From Nemertoderma westbladi (lineage: Eukaryota; Xenacoelomorpha; Nemertodermatida; Nemertodermatidae): a stretch of 64,000 nucleotides of DNA. The stretch is from positions 1-64,000 of the forward strand of contig JAUCBJ010003757.1 in the NCBI GenBank assembly GCA_032718475.1, in the 5' to 3' direction. Under the pieces are notes generated by a model. The model saw nothing but the letters and a program-made list of their open reading frames with translations. It did no database searches and had not been told where the DNA came from. Within the stretch, counting starts at the first letter, position 1. Every line of letters begins with the position of its first letter. A program made the position numbers and the translations under genes. Of this stretch, positions 51,053-60,599 are shown in pieces.

Positions 51053-51168
51053 AAATGTGTAACGGCGTTAGATAAAACATGGCATCCGGAGCATTTCTTC
51101 TGCGCTCATTGTGGTGAGAACTTCGGTGAGGAAGGATTCCACGAAAGATACGGAAAAGCATATTGCAG
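51053..51168 (+). CDS. pxn: Paxillin exon: body of LIM2
   Basis: It reads [20 protein letters not shown] then [13 protein letters not shown] and ends two bases into an Arg codon. LIM2 ligands [10 protein letters not shown] and AYC are all present. The acceptor is TTTATATTACAG and the donor GTTGAT at 51,169. It enters in phase 0 and leaves in phase 2. Confidence 0.95.
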
Positions 51169-51313
51169 GTTGATTAATTTTACGTACCTTCAATTATTTT
51201 TATTTCTAAAGTCGTAAGAAAAATAAAATAGTACAAAATATCGTGCATATATTTTTAACATTATTATTTCTAAAGTTTGTATGAGTATATTTTGTGTGAG
51301 GCAGTTGGTGTTA

Positions 51314-51394
51314 TATATGCAAGAATTATACTTGCTTATATGCAAGAATTATACTTGCTTATATGCAAGAATTATACTTGCTTATATGCAAGAA
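51314..51394. repeat. 23-bp repeat of a self-complementary unit
   Basis: TATATGCAAGAATTATACTT GCT is repeated about 3.5 times in the paxillin intron. GCAAG and CTTGC within each unit face each other, so each can fold. Confidence 0.8.
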
Positions 51395-51490
51395 CCGAAG
51401 TTAGCCACAGAAGGTCCACAATATACCCATCATTTATATAATTCTGATGTAATATTAAGGTTTTGTTCGGAAATGGGAAAAATGATGAAA

Positions 51491-51803
51491 CACGTCACCT
51501 GGGGTTGAACCAGCGCTATACGTTCGTTTCGGCCTATCAGCCGTCATCAGTAGCGCTAACCAGTTCAGCCAATTGTCCCTGACCCTTACTCTCCCATCTA
51601 ATCCACTTCTATTGAACAGGCAGTCTGAAGTGCATAGTTGCTGTTAGAGATATGATATGGAACTTAAGTCTGCCTGTTCAATAGAAGTGGATATGGGTGG
51701 GGGGACTAGTGGTTAGGAGCAAGTGGCTGAACTGGTTAGCGCTACTGTTGAGGCCTGATAGGCTGAAACGTACGTATAGCGCGGGTTCAACCCCCGGTGA
51801 CGC
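51491..51803. mobile_element. Palindromic tRNA-like (SINE-type) element
   Basis: The right arm (51,723-51,803) reads TGGCTGAACTGGTTAGCGCT and, about 55 bases on, GGTTCAACCCCCGG. These are good matches to the A box (D-arm) and B box (T-arm) of a tRNA-type pol III promoter. The left arm (51,491-51,572) is its inverted copy (GGTTGAACC and AGCGCTAACCAGTTCAGCCA). An inner perfect 23-bp stem pairs 51,601-51,623 with 51,670-51,692 (CTGCCTGTTCAATAGAAGTG). Either two tRNA-derived SINEs lie head to head or a foldback element has tRNA-like arms. It sits in the paxillin intron before the LIM3 exon. Confidence 0.65.
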
Positions 51804-51948
51804 GCTTTCTCATTTTTTCAATTTCTTAACATAACCATTGATGTTACATCATTAATTACAGTTGCATTACCAGCTCGACTCCAATTCATTTCTTAATATA
51901 TTTTGGTTTAACAGTTTATCCTTTATTATCCAATATAATGTATTCCAG

Positions 51949-52063
51949 GAGCGATTATTTCAATATGTTTGCTCCACGTTGCTCTGGTTGTGAAGAACCA
52001 ATCATGGAAAATTACATCTCGGCTCTTGGCAGTCAATGGCACCCACAGTGCTTCGTGTGTTCG
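51949..52063 (+). CDS. pxn: Paxillin exon: end of LIM2, first half of LIM3
   Basis: After completing the split Arg codon it reads [18 protein letters not shown] and [19 protein letters not shown]. It closes LIM2 with the Asp of SDY and opens LIM3 (CSGC, WH, QC, FVC). The acceptor is TATTCCAG and the donor GTTAGT at 52,064. It leaves in phase 0. Confidence 0.95.
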
Positions 52064-52317
52064 GTTAGTTAAGTCAAGATTTTAGGTCAGACTTATATAT
52101 TGAGACAGGGGTGGAAAATGGTCGGAAATCAGCTCTCGGCGAATCAATATTCTAATCAAAACAATAAACGAAAGTCAATAGAACAGGTTACAGTATTATA
52201 CTTGAGAGTAATCAGCTGTTATTTATTTGTTTCGATTTTCCCCTGGAGAGTCTCCCCCCCCCCCCCCCCTCCCTGCTTATATTATATTTTGTTAACTATA
52301 ACGTTTATCTGTTTCAG

Positions 52318-52438
52318 GAATGTCGCGTGCCATTCAACGGTGGTTCGTTCTTTGAACACGAGGGTCTGCCATACTGTGAGATTCACTATCATTCAAAGAG
52401 AGGCTCATTGTGTGCCAGTTGCGATAAACCAATCACTG
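52318..52438 (+). CDS. pxn: Paxillin exon: second half of LIM3, start of LIM4
   Basis: It reads [40 protein letters not shown] and ends one base into a Gly codon. LIM3 is completed by EC, YC and the His of EIH, and CASC opens LIM4. The acceptor is CTGTTTCAG, preceded by a C16 tract at 52,254-52,269; the donor is GTTAGT at 52,439. Confidence 0.95.
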
Positions 52439-52652
52439 GTTAGTTTAGTTAGAAACCAATCACACGTCCGACAGTTCAGACTCTGGAGATAAAGAAATCT
52501 AAGGAAATTTAGTTATTGTAATTGAATTAATGTTACTTGCCAAGCTGCTACATTACGAACCAGTACGGCGTATCAAAACGAGCCAAAGTTAAGGAATTAG
52601 AGCGCAAGTTATATTTAATTAGTCATAATTAATCTCGGGATGTTTCTTTTAG

Positions 52653-52795
52653 GTCGGTGTATAACGGCGATGATGAAGAAATACCATCCGGAACACTTTA
52701 TCTGTACAACTTGTTTGAAGCCATTGAATAAAGGAATGTTTAAGGAACGAGAAGACAAACCGTATTGCCCACAATGCTACACTAAGTTGCCGTAA
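52653..52795 (+). CDS. pxn: Paxillin last coding exon: LIM4 and stop
   Basis: It completes the Gly codon, then reads [46 protein letters not shown] and TAA at 52,793-52,795. All LIM4 ligands ([14 protein letters not shown]) are present. The C-terminus is within two residues of where vertebrate paxillin ends. The acceptor is TTTCTTTTAG. LIM4 of paxillin is implicated in adhesion targeting (family knowledge). Confidence 0.95.
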
Positions 52796-53059
52796 ACCAC
52801 GACCGTAATAACCAATTCCTTAATGAGACACTAGAGGGAGCTTGGAGCTTTAATTTATATCGAATTAACCAATTACCGCGCAGTAGGCCTACTAAATGAC
52901 CCACCTACTACATTTTCTCTAAACTTTGAGTGCATTATTAGCAGAGTGAATTATAAATTAGTAGAAAATGGTGAACTTATTAGCTTCTTATATGATATAT
53001 TATTGTTTAGAATTAGGAAAATATTGCGGTACAAAAATGAACATTTTAGAGAAATTTTA

Positions 53060-53065
53060 AATAAA
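53060..53065 (+). terminator. Candidate paxillin poly(A) signal
   Basis: This is an AATAAA hexamer 265 bases after the paxillin stop. The downstream GT-rich element is not obvious, so other sites are possible. Confidence 0.35.
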
Positions 53066-53820
53066 CTTAGTTTGAGAAAAATACTAATTCGAAAATAGAA
53101 ACAATTATTCACACAGGTAGATTTGATGTATATCGCTTCATATTTACAGTCGAGTAAACATATGTGGAAGGGTCATCGATAACAATAGACAAATAAGTAG
53201 TCCCCCCCCCCCCCCCCCGGGTAAATTATCCTCCACAGTACTGTAGAATATGAAAGCTTAGATCATAAAACACTGATTCCAAGATCAAGGCTTTCACATG
53301 GCGTCCGTCTCGGGGCCAAAACGTGGGAATTCCTACAGCAAAATGCAGGCAGTGGCAGTAACCAGTTGTCGTAACGTAAGTACTAGAAACGGTGGAGTTC
53401 TACAGAGATTCACTTTTTTTAATTAAAATAACTCGACACTTCCACCGTGAGATAAATGTTTTAATTTTCGAATAAAATTAGGTGGCGAATTCGTAGCGAA
53501 TAAAGTACTTTATAATACTGTATTGCATTACTCGTCTCCGTTACAGAGTAGTTATCATATAAAGAGCTTCCCGCCGTGCCATAAAGTAAATAATTATTCA
53601 TTATCGTATCATTGCTCTGTGTGAATAATAAATAGTGGATGTTAAAAAGCTGTAATAAAGCAAAAAAAGCAGCCATAATAAATATTTACTTTTTCGTATT
53701 AATTCAGGATATTTGGGTTTAAATGTTACCGGTAATAATTTATTATTTATATAATGTTTAATGTGCTTCAATGGTTTGGTAAAGTATCTAGTTTCACAAT
53801 ATTGTTGTAAATCTTCATCG

Positions 53821-53826
53821 TTTATT
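53821..53826 (-). terminator. Candidate hus1 poly(A) signal
   Basis: An AATAAA hexamer read on the minus strand lies about 250 bases after the hus1 stop at 54,078. With the paxillin candidate this leaves about 750 bases between the two transcript ends. Confidence 0.35.
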
Positions 53827-54077
53827 CGTAAAGTTTTCTAACAATTCTTATAAGCTGAAATTCTTCAATAAACAGTTGTATAGAAAAACAAAGCAATTAT
53901 TGTTGATAAGCCAATCTTAGATTGGCAGTGTATTTCATTGTATCCGTTGTTTGTAACAGATGTAATCCAAAGTATCGGAAATATCCTCAGATCAGCTGTA
54001 AATATTGCCACAATGATTAAGTGATCGACTCGGAGGTAATTCGTCTTTGTCTTCATTAGTTCCTGTGGTTACAGTTG

Positions 54078-54163
54078 CTATGAAACAACGGCTGGTAGGA
54101 AATATTGCAGAGTCATATCTTGGTGGATGAGAAAGAAATGGATAAGTTTGTCTTCCACAATGT
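54078..54163 (-). CDS. hus1: HUS1 last coding exon
   Basis: Joined in phase 1 to the previous exon it reads NIVEDKLIHFFLIHQDMTLQ then YFLPAVVS and TAG (54,078-54,080). This matches the C-terminus of vertebrate HUS1 (NIV.NKMVHF.LLHED.SLQYFIPAL). The acceptor is ATTTTCATTTAG. HUS1 is a subunit of the RAD9-RAD1-HUS1 (9-1-1) ring, a PCNA-like clamp loaded at damaged DNA that activates ATR signalling. The exon closes the second clamp lobe. Confidence 0.92.
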
Positions 54164-54320
54164 CTAAATGAAAATAAATATAAGTTGTATGAAAAACAAC
54201 AACTTTATTAAACATAAAACTGGTCAGATAAAAAGCATTAGATGGCGCCATTATGGAGCCCCCTTTTATGTAGCTATCCTATCGGTTACTGTGTGTAGAT
54301 TCAACTGGTCCTCAACCCAA

Positions 54321-54346
54321 CCCCCCCCCCCCCACCCCCCCCCCCC
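54321..54346. repeat. C13-A-C12 tract in hus1 intron
   Basis: Two C runs separated by one A lie in the 407-bp hus1 intron (54,164-54,570). Read on the gene strand this is a G-rich tract that could form a quadruplex. Confidence 0.8.
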
Positions 54347-54445
54347 GGCGTATATATTGAGTCAATGGCACAAAATAACCGCAATAATACAAAAATACAA
54401 AATACATTTTAGCGGGTTTGAAAAATAAATTTAATTTAATTAATA

Positions 54446-54500
54446 ACATTAAGGAAAGGGACATGTTACAGTGGCGGTGTTTTCTATCCAAAACAATAAA
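54446..54500 (+). repeat. Copy of the dispersed ~45-bp motif
   Basis: GGAAAGGGACATGTTACAGT followed by GGCGGTGTTTTCTATCC and AAAACAATAA lies in the last hus1 intron. It matches copies near 59,315 and 60,530. Confidence 0.65.
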
Positions 54501-54570
54501 CTATACATTATTTCACTTGCGGTCAATGTGCGCCTCTATCTGTGTGTAGTATATGACAGTTAATACTAAC

Positions 54571-54674
54571 TACAGACAACTTTCATCGGGTTTAGTTGTT
54601 GGCTGGTAAGGAAGTGTAAGACCTTCCGTATATCGACCTTAGCGCTAGCAAACTCGGCGTCATCGCGATCGGGG
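54571..54674 (-). CDS. hus1: HUS1 penultimate exon
   Basis: It reads PDRDDAEFASAKVDIRKVLH then FLTSQQLNPMKVVC and one base of the next Asn codon. It matches the vertebrate segment around EVHIDIRKLLQFLAGQQ and NPTKALCN. The donor is GTTAGT (54,565-54,570) and the chosen acceptor TCTATGCAG, AG at 54,675-54,676, which keeps the frame with the preceding exon (GA plus C gives Asp). An alternative AG 17 bases further upstream (CCCGACTAG) would break that frame. The 43-bp array begins immediately beyond this acceptor. Confidence 0.9.
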
Positions 54675-54689
54675 CTGCATAGACCTCCA

Positions 54690-57600
54690 GGAGCCTCGTC
54701 TAGTCGGGAAAAATAGGGGGAAATTATAGTTCGGTTGGGTCGTCTAGTCGGGGAAAATAGGGGAAAATATAGTTCGGTTGGCTCGTATAGTCGGGAAAAA
54801 TAGGGGAAATTATAGTTCGGTTGGCTCGTCTGGTCGGGAAAAAATAGGGGAAAATATAGTTCGGTTGGCTCGTCTAGTCGGGAAAAATAGGGGAAAATAT
54901 AGTTCGGTTGGCTCGTCTGGTCGGGAAAAATAGGGGAAAATATAGTTCGGTTGGCTCGTCTGGTCGGGAAAAATAGGGGAAAATATAGTTCGGTTGGCTC
55001 GTCTGGTCGGGGAAAATAGGGGAAAATATAGTTCGGTTGGCTCGTCTGGTCGGGAAAAATAGGGGAAAATATAGTTCGGTTGGCTCGTCTGGTCGGGGAA
55101 AATAGGGGAAAATATAGTTCGGTTGGCTCGTCTGGTCGGGAAAAATAGGGGAAAATATAGTTCGGTTGGGTCGTCTAGTCGGGGAAAAATAGGGGAAATT
55201 ATAGTTCGGTTGGCTCGTCTAGTCGGGAATAAATAGGGGAAATTATAGTTCGGTTGGGTCGTCTAGTCGGGGAAAAAATAGGGGAAATTATAGTTCGGTT
55301 GGCTCGTCTGGTCGGGGAAAATAGGGGAAAATATAGTTCGGTTGGGTCGTCTGGTCGGGGAAAATAGGGGAAAATATAGTTCGGTTGGCTCGTCTGGTCG
55401 GGAAAAATAGGGGAAATTATAGTTCGGTTGGGTCGTCTGGTCGGGGAAAATAGGGAAAATATAGTTCGGTTGGGTCGTCTGGTCGGTGAAAATAGGGGAA
55501 AATATAGTTCGTGTTGGCTCGTCTGGTCGGGAAAAATAGGGGAAATATATAGTTCGGTTGGCTCGTCTGGTCGGGAAAAATAGGGGAAAATATAGTTCGG
55601 TTGGCTCGTCTGGTCGGGAAAAATAGGGGAAATTATAGTTCGGTTGGCTCGTCTAGTCGGGGAAAATAGGGGAAATTATAGTTCGGTTGGGTCGTCTGGT
55701 CGGGGAAAATAGGGGAAATTATAGTTCGGTTGGCTCGTCTGGTCGGGAAAAATAGGGGAAAATATAGTTCGGTTGGCTCGTCTAGTCGGGAAAAATAGGG
55801 GAAAATATAGTTCGGTTGGGTCGTCTGGTCGGGGAAAATATAGTTCGGTTGGGTCGTCTGGTCGGGGAATATAGGGGAAATATAGTTCGGTTGGGGTCGT
55901 CTGGTCGGGGAAAATAGGGGAAAATATAGTTCGGTTGGGTCGTCTGGTCGGGGAAAATAGGGGAAAATATAGTTCGGTTGGCTCGTCTGGTCGGGAAAAA
56001 TAGGGGAAAATATAGTTCGGTTGGGTCGTCTGGTCGGGGAAAATAGGGGAAAATATAGTTCGGTTGGGTCGTCTGGTCGGGGAAAATAGGGGAAAATATA
56101 GTTCGGTTGGCTCGTCTGGTCGGGAAAAATAGGGGAAAATATAGTTCGGTTGGCTCGTCTGGTCGGGAAAAATAGGGGAAAATATAGTTCGGTTGGCTCG
56201 TCTGGTCGGGAAAAATAGGGGAAAATATAGTTCGGTTGGCTCGTCTAGTCGGGGAAAAATAGGGGAAAATATAGTTCGGTTGGGTCGTCTGGTCGGGGAA
56301 AATAGGGGAAAATATAGTTCGGTTGGCTCGTCTGGTCGGGAAAAATAGGGGAAAATATAGTTCGGTTGGCTCGTCTGGTCGGGAAAAATAGGGGAAAATA
56401 TAGTTCGGTTGGCTCGTCTGGTCGGGAAAAAATATAGTTCGGTTGGCTCGTCTGGTCGGGAAAAATAGGGGAAAATATAGTTCGGTTGGCTCGTCTGGTC
56501 GGGAAAAATAGGGGAAAATATAGTTCGGTTGGGTCGTCTAGTGGGGAAAAATAGGGGAAATTATAGTTCGGTTGGGTCGTCTAGTGGGGAAAAAATAGGA
56601 AAAATTATAGTTCGGTTGGGTCGTCTAGTGGGGGAAAAAATAGGGAAAATATAGATCGGTGGGCTCGTCTGGTCGGGAAAAATAGGGGAAAATATAGTTC
56701 GGTTGGGTCGTCTGGTCGGGAAAAATAGGGGAAAATATAGTTCGGTTGGGTCGTCTAATCGGGGAAAATAGGGGAAAATATAGTTCGGTTGGGTCGTCTG
56801 GTCGGGGGAAAATAGGGGGAAAATATAGTTCGGTTGGCTCGTCTAGTCGGGGAAAAATAGGGGAAAATATAGTTCGGTTGGCTCGTCTAGTCGGGGAAAA
56901 TAGGGGAAAATATAGTTCGGTTGGCTCGTCTAGTCGGGGAAAATAGGGGAAAATATAGTTCGGTTGGCTCGTCTAGTCGGGGAAAATAGGGGAAAATATA
57001 GTTCGGTTGGGTCGTCTGGTCGGGAAAAATAGGGGAAAATATAGTTCGGTTGGGTCGTCTGGTCGGGAAAAATAGGGGAAAATATAGTTCGGTTGGGTCG
57101 TCTAATCGGGGAAAATAGGGGAAAATATAGTTCGGTTGGGTCGTCTGGTCGGGGAAAATAGGGGAAAATATAGTTCGGTTGGGTCGTCTAATCGGGGAAA
57201 ATAGGGGAAAATATAGTTCGGTTGGGTCGTCTAGTCGGGAAAAATAGGGGAAATTATAGTTCGGTTGGCTCGTCTAGTCGGGGAAAATAGGGGAAATTAT
57301 AGTTCGGTTGGCTCGTCTAGTCGGGGAAAATAGGGGAAATTATAGTTCGGTTGGCTCGTCTAGTCGGGGAAAATAGGGGAAAATATAGTTCGGTTGGCTC
57401 GTCTAGTCGGGGAAAATAGGGGAAAATATAGTTCGGTTGGGTCGTCTGGTCGGGAAAAATAGGGGAAATTATAGTTCGGTTGGCTCGTCTAGTCGGGGAA
57501 AATAGGGGAAAATATAGTTCGGTTGGCTCGTCTAGTCGGGGAAAATAGGGGAAATTATAGTTCGGTTGGCTCGTCTAGTCGGGGAAAATAGGGGAAAATA

Positions 57601-59010
57601 TAGTTCGGTTGGGTCGCCTAGTGGGGAAAAAATAGGGGAAAATATAGTTCGGTTGGGTCGTCTGGTCGGGAAAAATAGGGGAAATTATAGTTCGGTTGGG
57701 TCGTCTAGTCGGGGGAAAAATAGGGGGAAATATAGATCGGTTGGGTCGTCTAATCGGGAACAATTGGGGAAAATATAGATCGGTGGACTCGTCTAGTCGG
57801 GAAAAAAATAAGGGAAATTATAGTTCGGTTGGCTGGAATAATGGGAAAAATAGGGGAAAATATAGTTCGGTTGGCTCGTCTAGTCGGGGAAAATAGGGGA
57901 AATTATAGTTCGGTTGGCTCGTCTAGTCGGGAAAATAGGGGAAAATATAGTTCGGTTGGCTCGTCTAGTCGGGGAAAATAGGGGAAATTATAGTTCGGTT
58001 GGCTCGGTCTAGTCGGGAAAATAGGGGGAAAATATAGTTCGGTTGGCTCGTCTAGTCGGGGAAAATAGGGGAAATATAGATCGGTTGGGGTCGTCTAATC
58101 GGGAACAATTGGGGAAAATATAGATCGGTGGACTCGTCTAGTCGGGAAAAAATAAGGGAAATTATAGTTCGGTTGGCTGGAATAATGGGGAAAAAATAGG
58201 GGAAAATATAGTTCGGTTGGCTCGTCTAGTCGGGAAAAAATAAGGGAAATTATAGTTCGGTTTGGCTGGAATAATGGGAAAAATAGGGGAAAATATAGTT
58301 CGGTTGGCTCGTCTAGTCGGGAAAAAAATAAGGGAAATTATAGTTCGGTTGGCTGGAATAATGGGAAAAATAGGGGGAAAATATAGTTCGGTTGGCTCGT
58401 CTAGTCGGGAAAAATAGGGGAAAATATAGATCGGTTGGCTCGTCTAGTGGGGGGAAAATAGGGGAAAATATAGATCGGTTGGCTCGTCAAGTGGGAAAAA
58501 CAGGGGAAATATAGTTCTATTGGCTCGTCTAGTCGGGGAAAAAATAGGGGAAAATATAGTTCGATTGGGTCCGTCTAGCGGGAAAAACAATATGGAAAAA
58601 TATAGCTCGGCTGGCTCGCCTAGTGGAATAAAAATAGGGGAAAATATAATTCGGTTGGCTGGAATAGTGGGGTAAAATATAGATCGGTTAGCTCGTCTAA
58701 CGGGGAAAAAAATTGGGGGAAATATAGTTCGGTTGGCTCGAATAGCGGGGAAAAATTATGGGAAAATATAGTTCGGTGGGTTCGACTAGTGGGGGAAAAA
58801 TAGGGGGAAATATTGTTCGGTTGGCTCGACTATCAGGGATAAAATAGGGGAAAATATAGTTCGGATGGCTTGAGTGGTGGGAAAAGATAGGGAAAAACAG
58901 TTCGGTTTTTAGGGCTAGTGGGGAAAAATATGGAAAGATAGTTCCGTTGGCCCGTTTAGAGAGGAAAAAATAGGGGGAAATACAGTTCGGTTGGATTAAG
59001 TGGTGCGAAA
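54690..59010. repeat. 43-bp minisatellite filling a hus1 intron
   Basis: About 100 units of TAGTTCGGTTGGCTCGTCTG, GTCGGGAAAAATAGGGGAAA and ATA make up nearly all of the 4,422-bp intron between the hus1 exons at 54,674 and 59,097. Main variants are GGCTCG versus GGGTCG, CTGGTC versus CTAGTC, and GAAATTATAG versus GAAAATATAG. The right end (57,600-59,010) is diverged, with GGCTGGAATAATGG and GGGTTCGACTAGTGG units. Read on the hus1 strand every unit has TTTTCCCCTATTTTTCCCG followed by ACCAG or ACTAG, i.e. a pyrimidine tract plus YAG. Some short open frames arise by chance. Confidence 0.97.
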
Positions 59011-59096
59011 AATATACAATAAACTAGGCCTATATAAAGTATAGTTACACTGGCCCGACTAATTCAGTAATGTAAATAATATGAAAGTTAACTCAC

Positions 59097-59196
59097 TCCA
59101 AGTCGGGATATCCAGGTGTCGGAAGTGTGTCACTATAACAACAGAATCCGTTTCCATTCTCAGGTTCATATCGCCCCTTCGGTTTAACTCCAAAAT
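59097..59196 (-). CDS. hus1: HUS1 internal exon (variable loop)
   Basis: Entering with two bases that complete an Asp codon, it reads FGVKPKGRYEPENGNGFCC then YSDTLPTPGYPDL and leaves with GA. The acceptor is TTTGCTGTCATTATAG and the donor GTGAGT (59,091-59,096). It lies between confident hus1 exons on the same strand and joins both in phase. In vertebrate HUS1 this position holds the poorly conserved stretch after TTHFKDLGNPP, so sequence identity is low. The splice sites, the frame and the position are the support. Confidence 0.72.
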
Positions 59197-59305
59197 CTAT
59201 AATGACAGCAAATATTTCCGGTAAAATATAATATAAAACATTTAATGGCAATAATTATATTCATAGTATGGGGGGGGGGGGGGGGCACAAAACATGGTAG
59301 TTTAT

Positions 59306-59375
59306 TAACCTTTCTATTTTGGGAAAGGAGCACGTTACAGTGGCTGTGTTTCTAACTAAAACAATAATTTCCGTG
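59306..59375 (+). repeat. Copy of the dispersed ~45-bp motif
   Basis: GGGAAAGGAGCACGTTACAG then TGGCTGTGTTTCTAACT and AAAACAATAA lie in a hus1 intron, just after a G16 tract at 59,270-59,285. Confidence 0.65.
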
Positions 59376-59497
59376 ACACTTTCCACTTACTGATATTGAG
59401 AATCCCTCATTGAGATGTAATGAGACTTATACCTGAATATAGTAACCCATTACATATGTAATTATTTATATGATTACAGTACTACAGGTCGGATTAC

Positions 59498-60120
59498 TGA
59501 CTTCCGGATCATGGATCCCGAAGTCAGGTGAGGACCTTCGAATACGTAAGATAAAGGCATGGGCAGCCTTGAATAGGCTTTCCAGGATTTGGAAGTCACC
59601 GAGAATTAATCGGAAACTTAAGGTCCGATTATTTAGAGCAGCAGTAGTTTCAGTACTCCTCTATGGGAGTCCATGCTGGGCTCTAACTGCTGAGGACACC
59701 AAATCTCTGGATGGCATGCGATGGCATGCTACGCCGGGTTCATTGTGTCAAGTGCAATACTCACATCTCCAACCAGACACTATATAACATTAAATGTGTA
59801 TCATTGGTTCCCCCAAGCTTGACATTAGAACAAAGCCGCCTCCGCTTTGCAGGACATTGCGTTCGCCGTGAGCACCAGCCAGTGCATAATGTCCAGTTGT
59901 GCTTTGGCGACCTCATGGAGTGAATAAGCATGGTGGACAGCCCATGACTTTCTTGAGACGCATCTTAAAGGACACTGGCCTTGAAGATGCGGATGATCTA
60001 GCTAATGTCATGGGTGATAGGGAGTTGTGGCGGCGCAAATTTTGTCGACAAGCCGGCACAGTATTCTTAAAAATGCAGCTGCAATGCAGCAAGCCGATCC
60101 TAGTACTAGTAGTAATAGTA
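59498..60120 (+). pseudogene. 5'-truncated, frameshifted LINE fragment
   Basis: This is the 3' end of the same LINE family as 17,967-19,699. It reads KSGEDLRIRKIKAWAALNRL, FRAAVVSVLLYGSPCWALTA, then shifts near 59,715 and 59,905 to SLTLEQSRLRFAGHCVRR and TFLRRILKDTGLEDADDLAN. It ends in the same CAGCTGCAATGCAGC 3' end and a TAG-rich tail. It sits antisense to hus1 in the intron between exons 59,196 and 60,400. A possible short target duplication (ATTACT) flanks it. Confidence 0.85.
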
Positions 60121-60399
60121 TTACTAGCTGACCGAATGGAACTTATTCGGACATTAGGTGCGTGTGTGAGATGAGCTTTGGGTTGATTCTTCAGAAGTGA
60201 CCAAATATATGTCTCACATAATTATTGACAGTTTTCGATGGTTTCAAAATTCAAAATTCAAAATTAAATAATTTACACTCTGAACAAAAAAATTTATATT
60301 TATACCCAAATAATTATATATTTGTTGAACATCAATAAAACAATACTAATCACATACTTTATGCACCATCCAGAAAGTACTGAACAATAAAAGACCTAC

Positions 60400-60438
60400 C
60401 AATATCAGTAAGATGTGTAGAAGATACACGATGATATA
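60400..60438 (-). CDS. hus1: HUS1 small internal exon (tentative)
   Basis: It reads YHRVSSTHLTDI and leaves with one base that, with the next exon, makes Asp (TDID-FGVKP). It corresponds to the VCVTTHFKDL strand of vertebrate HUS1. The donor is GTAGGT (60,394-60,399). The acceptor could be GGTACAG (exon from 60,438) or CCCTGTAG (exon from 60,446). At 39-47 bases it is very short. The preceding ~15 residues (the IEAN..GEL..KIE region) are not located. Confidence 0.5.
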
Positions 60439-60524
60439 CTGTACCACTACAGGGTAATTAAATGAAATTAATCGCTGTAATTTGAAACAGGCTAAAGGCA
60501 GCCTTTTATAACCAAAACAAAAAC

Positions 60525-60590
60525 GTTATATTTACCAATCGAAGGAAGGAGGGGGTTACAGGTGGATGCTTTTCTAACCAAAACAATAAA
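60525..60590 (+). repeat. Copy of the dispersed ~45-bp motif
   Basis: GGAAGGAGGGGGTTACAGGT then GGATGCTTTTCTAACC and AAAACAATAA lie in a hus1 intron. It has the same block order as the 54,446 and 59,306 copies. Confidence 0.65.
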
Positions 60591-60599
60591 TGTTCTTGT

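Larger units (their letters stand above)
52796..54077. other. Convergent 3' UTR / intergenic interval between pxn and hus1
   Basis: Paxillin 3' UTR runs from the left and hus1 3' UTR from the right. There is a C17 tract at 53,202-53,218. Some short open stretches here (53,461-53,676 minus; 53,865-54,056 minus) have no support and fall in expected UTR. Confidence 0.6.

Noticed and set aside
52100-52492. Open frame with PPPPPP over the paxillin exon at 52,318
   Set aside because: It is an out-of-frame shadow crossing an intron, a C tract and the exon; the LIM3/LIM4 frame is the real one.
53221-53400. Possible plus-strand exon after CCTCCACAG with a GTAAGT downstream
   Set aside because: Its frame (TVEYESLDHKTL...) ends in a stop at the donor, and it lies after the paxillin stop in expected 3' UTR.
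53950-54165. Plus-strand cysteine-containing open pieces (SCYETTAGRKYC and CNPKYRKYPQ)
   Set aside because: They are antisense to the hus1 last exon and its 3' UTR, which explain the open frame and base composition.
56746-57896. Short open frames in the 43-bp array
   Set aside because: These are chance open windows in imperfect 43-bp repeats.
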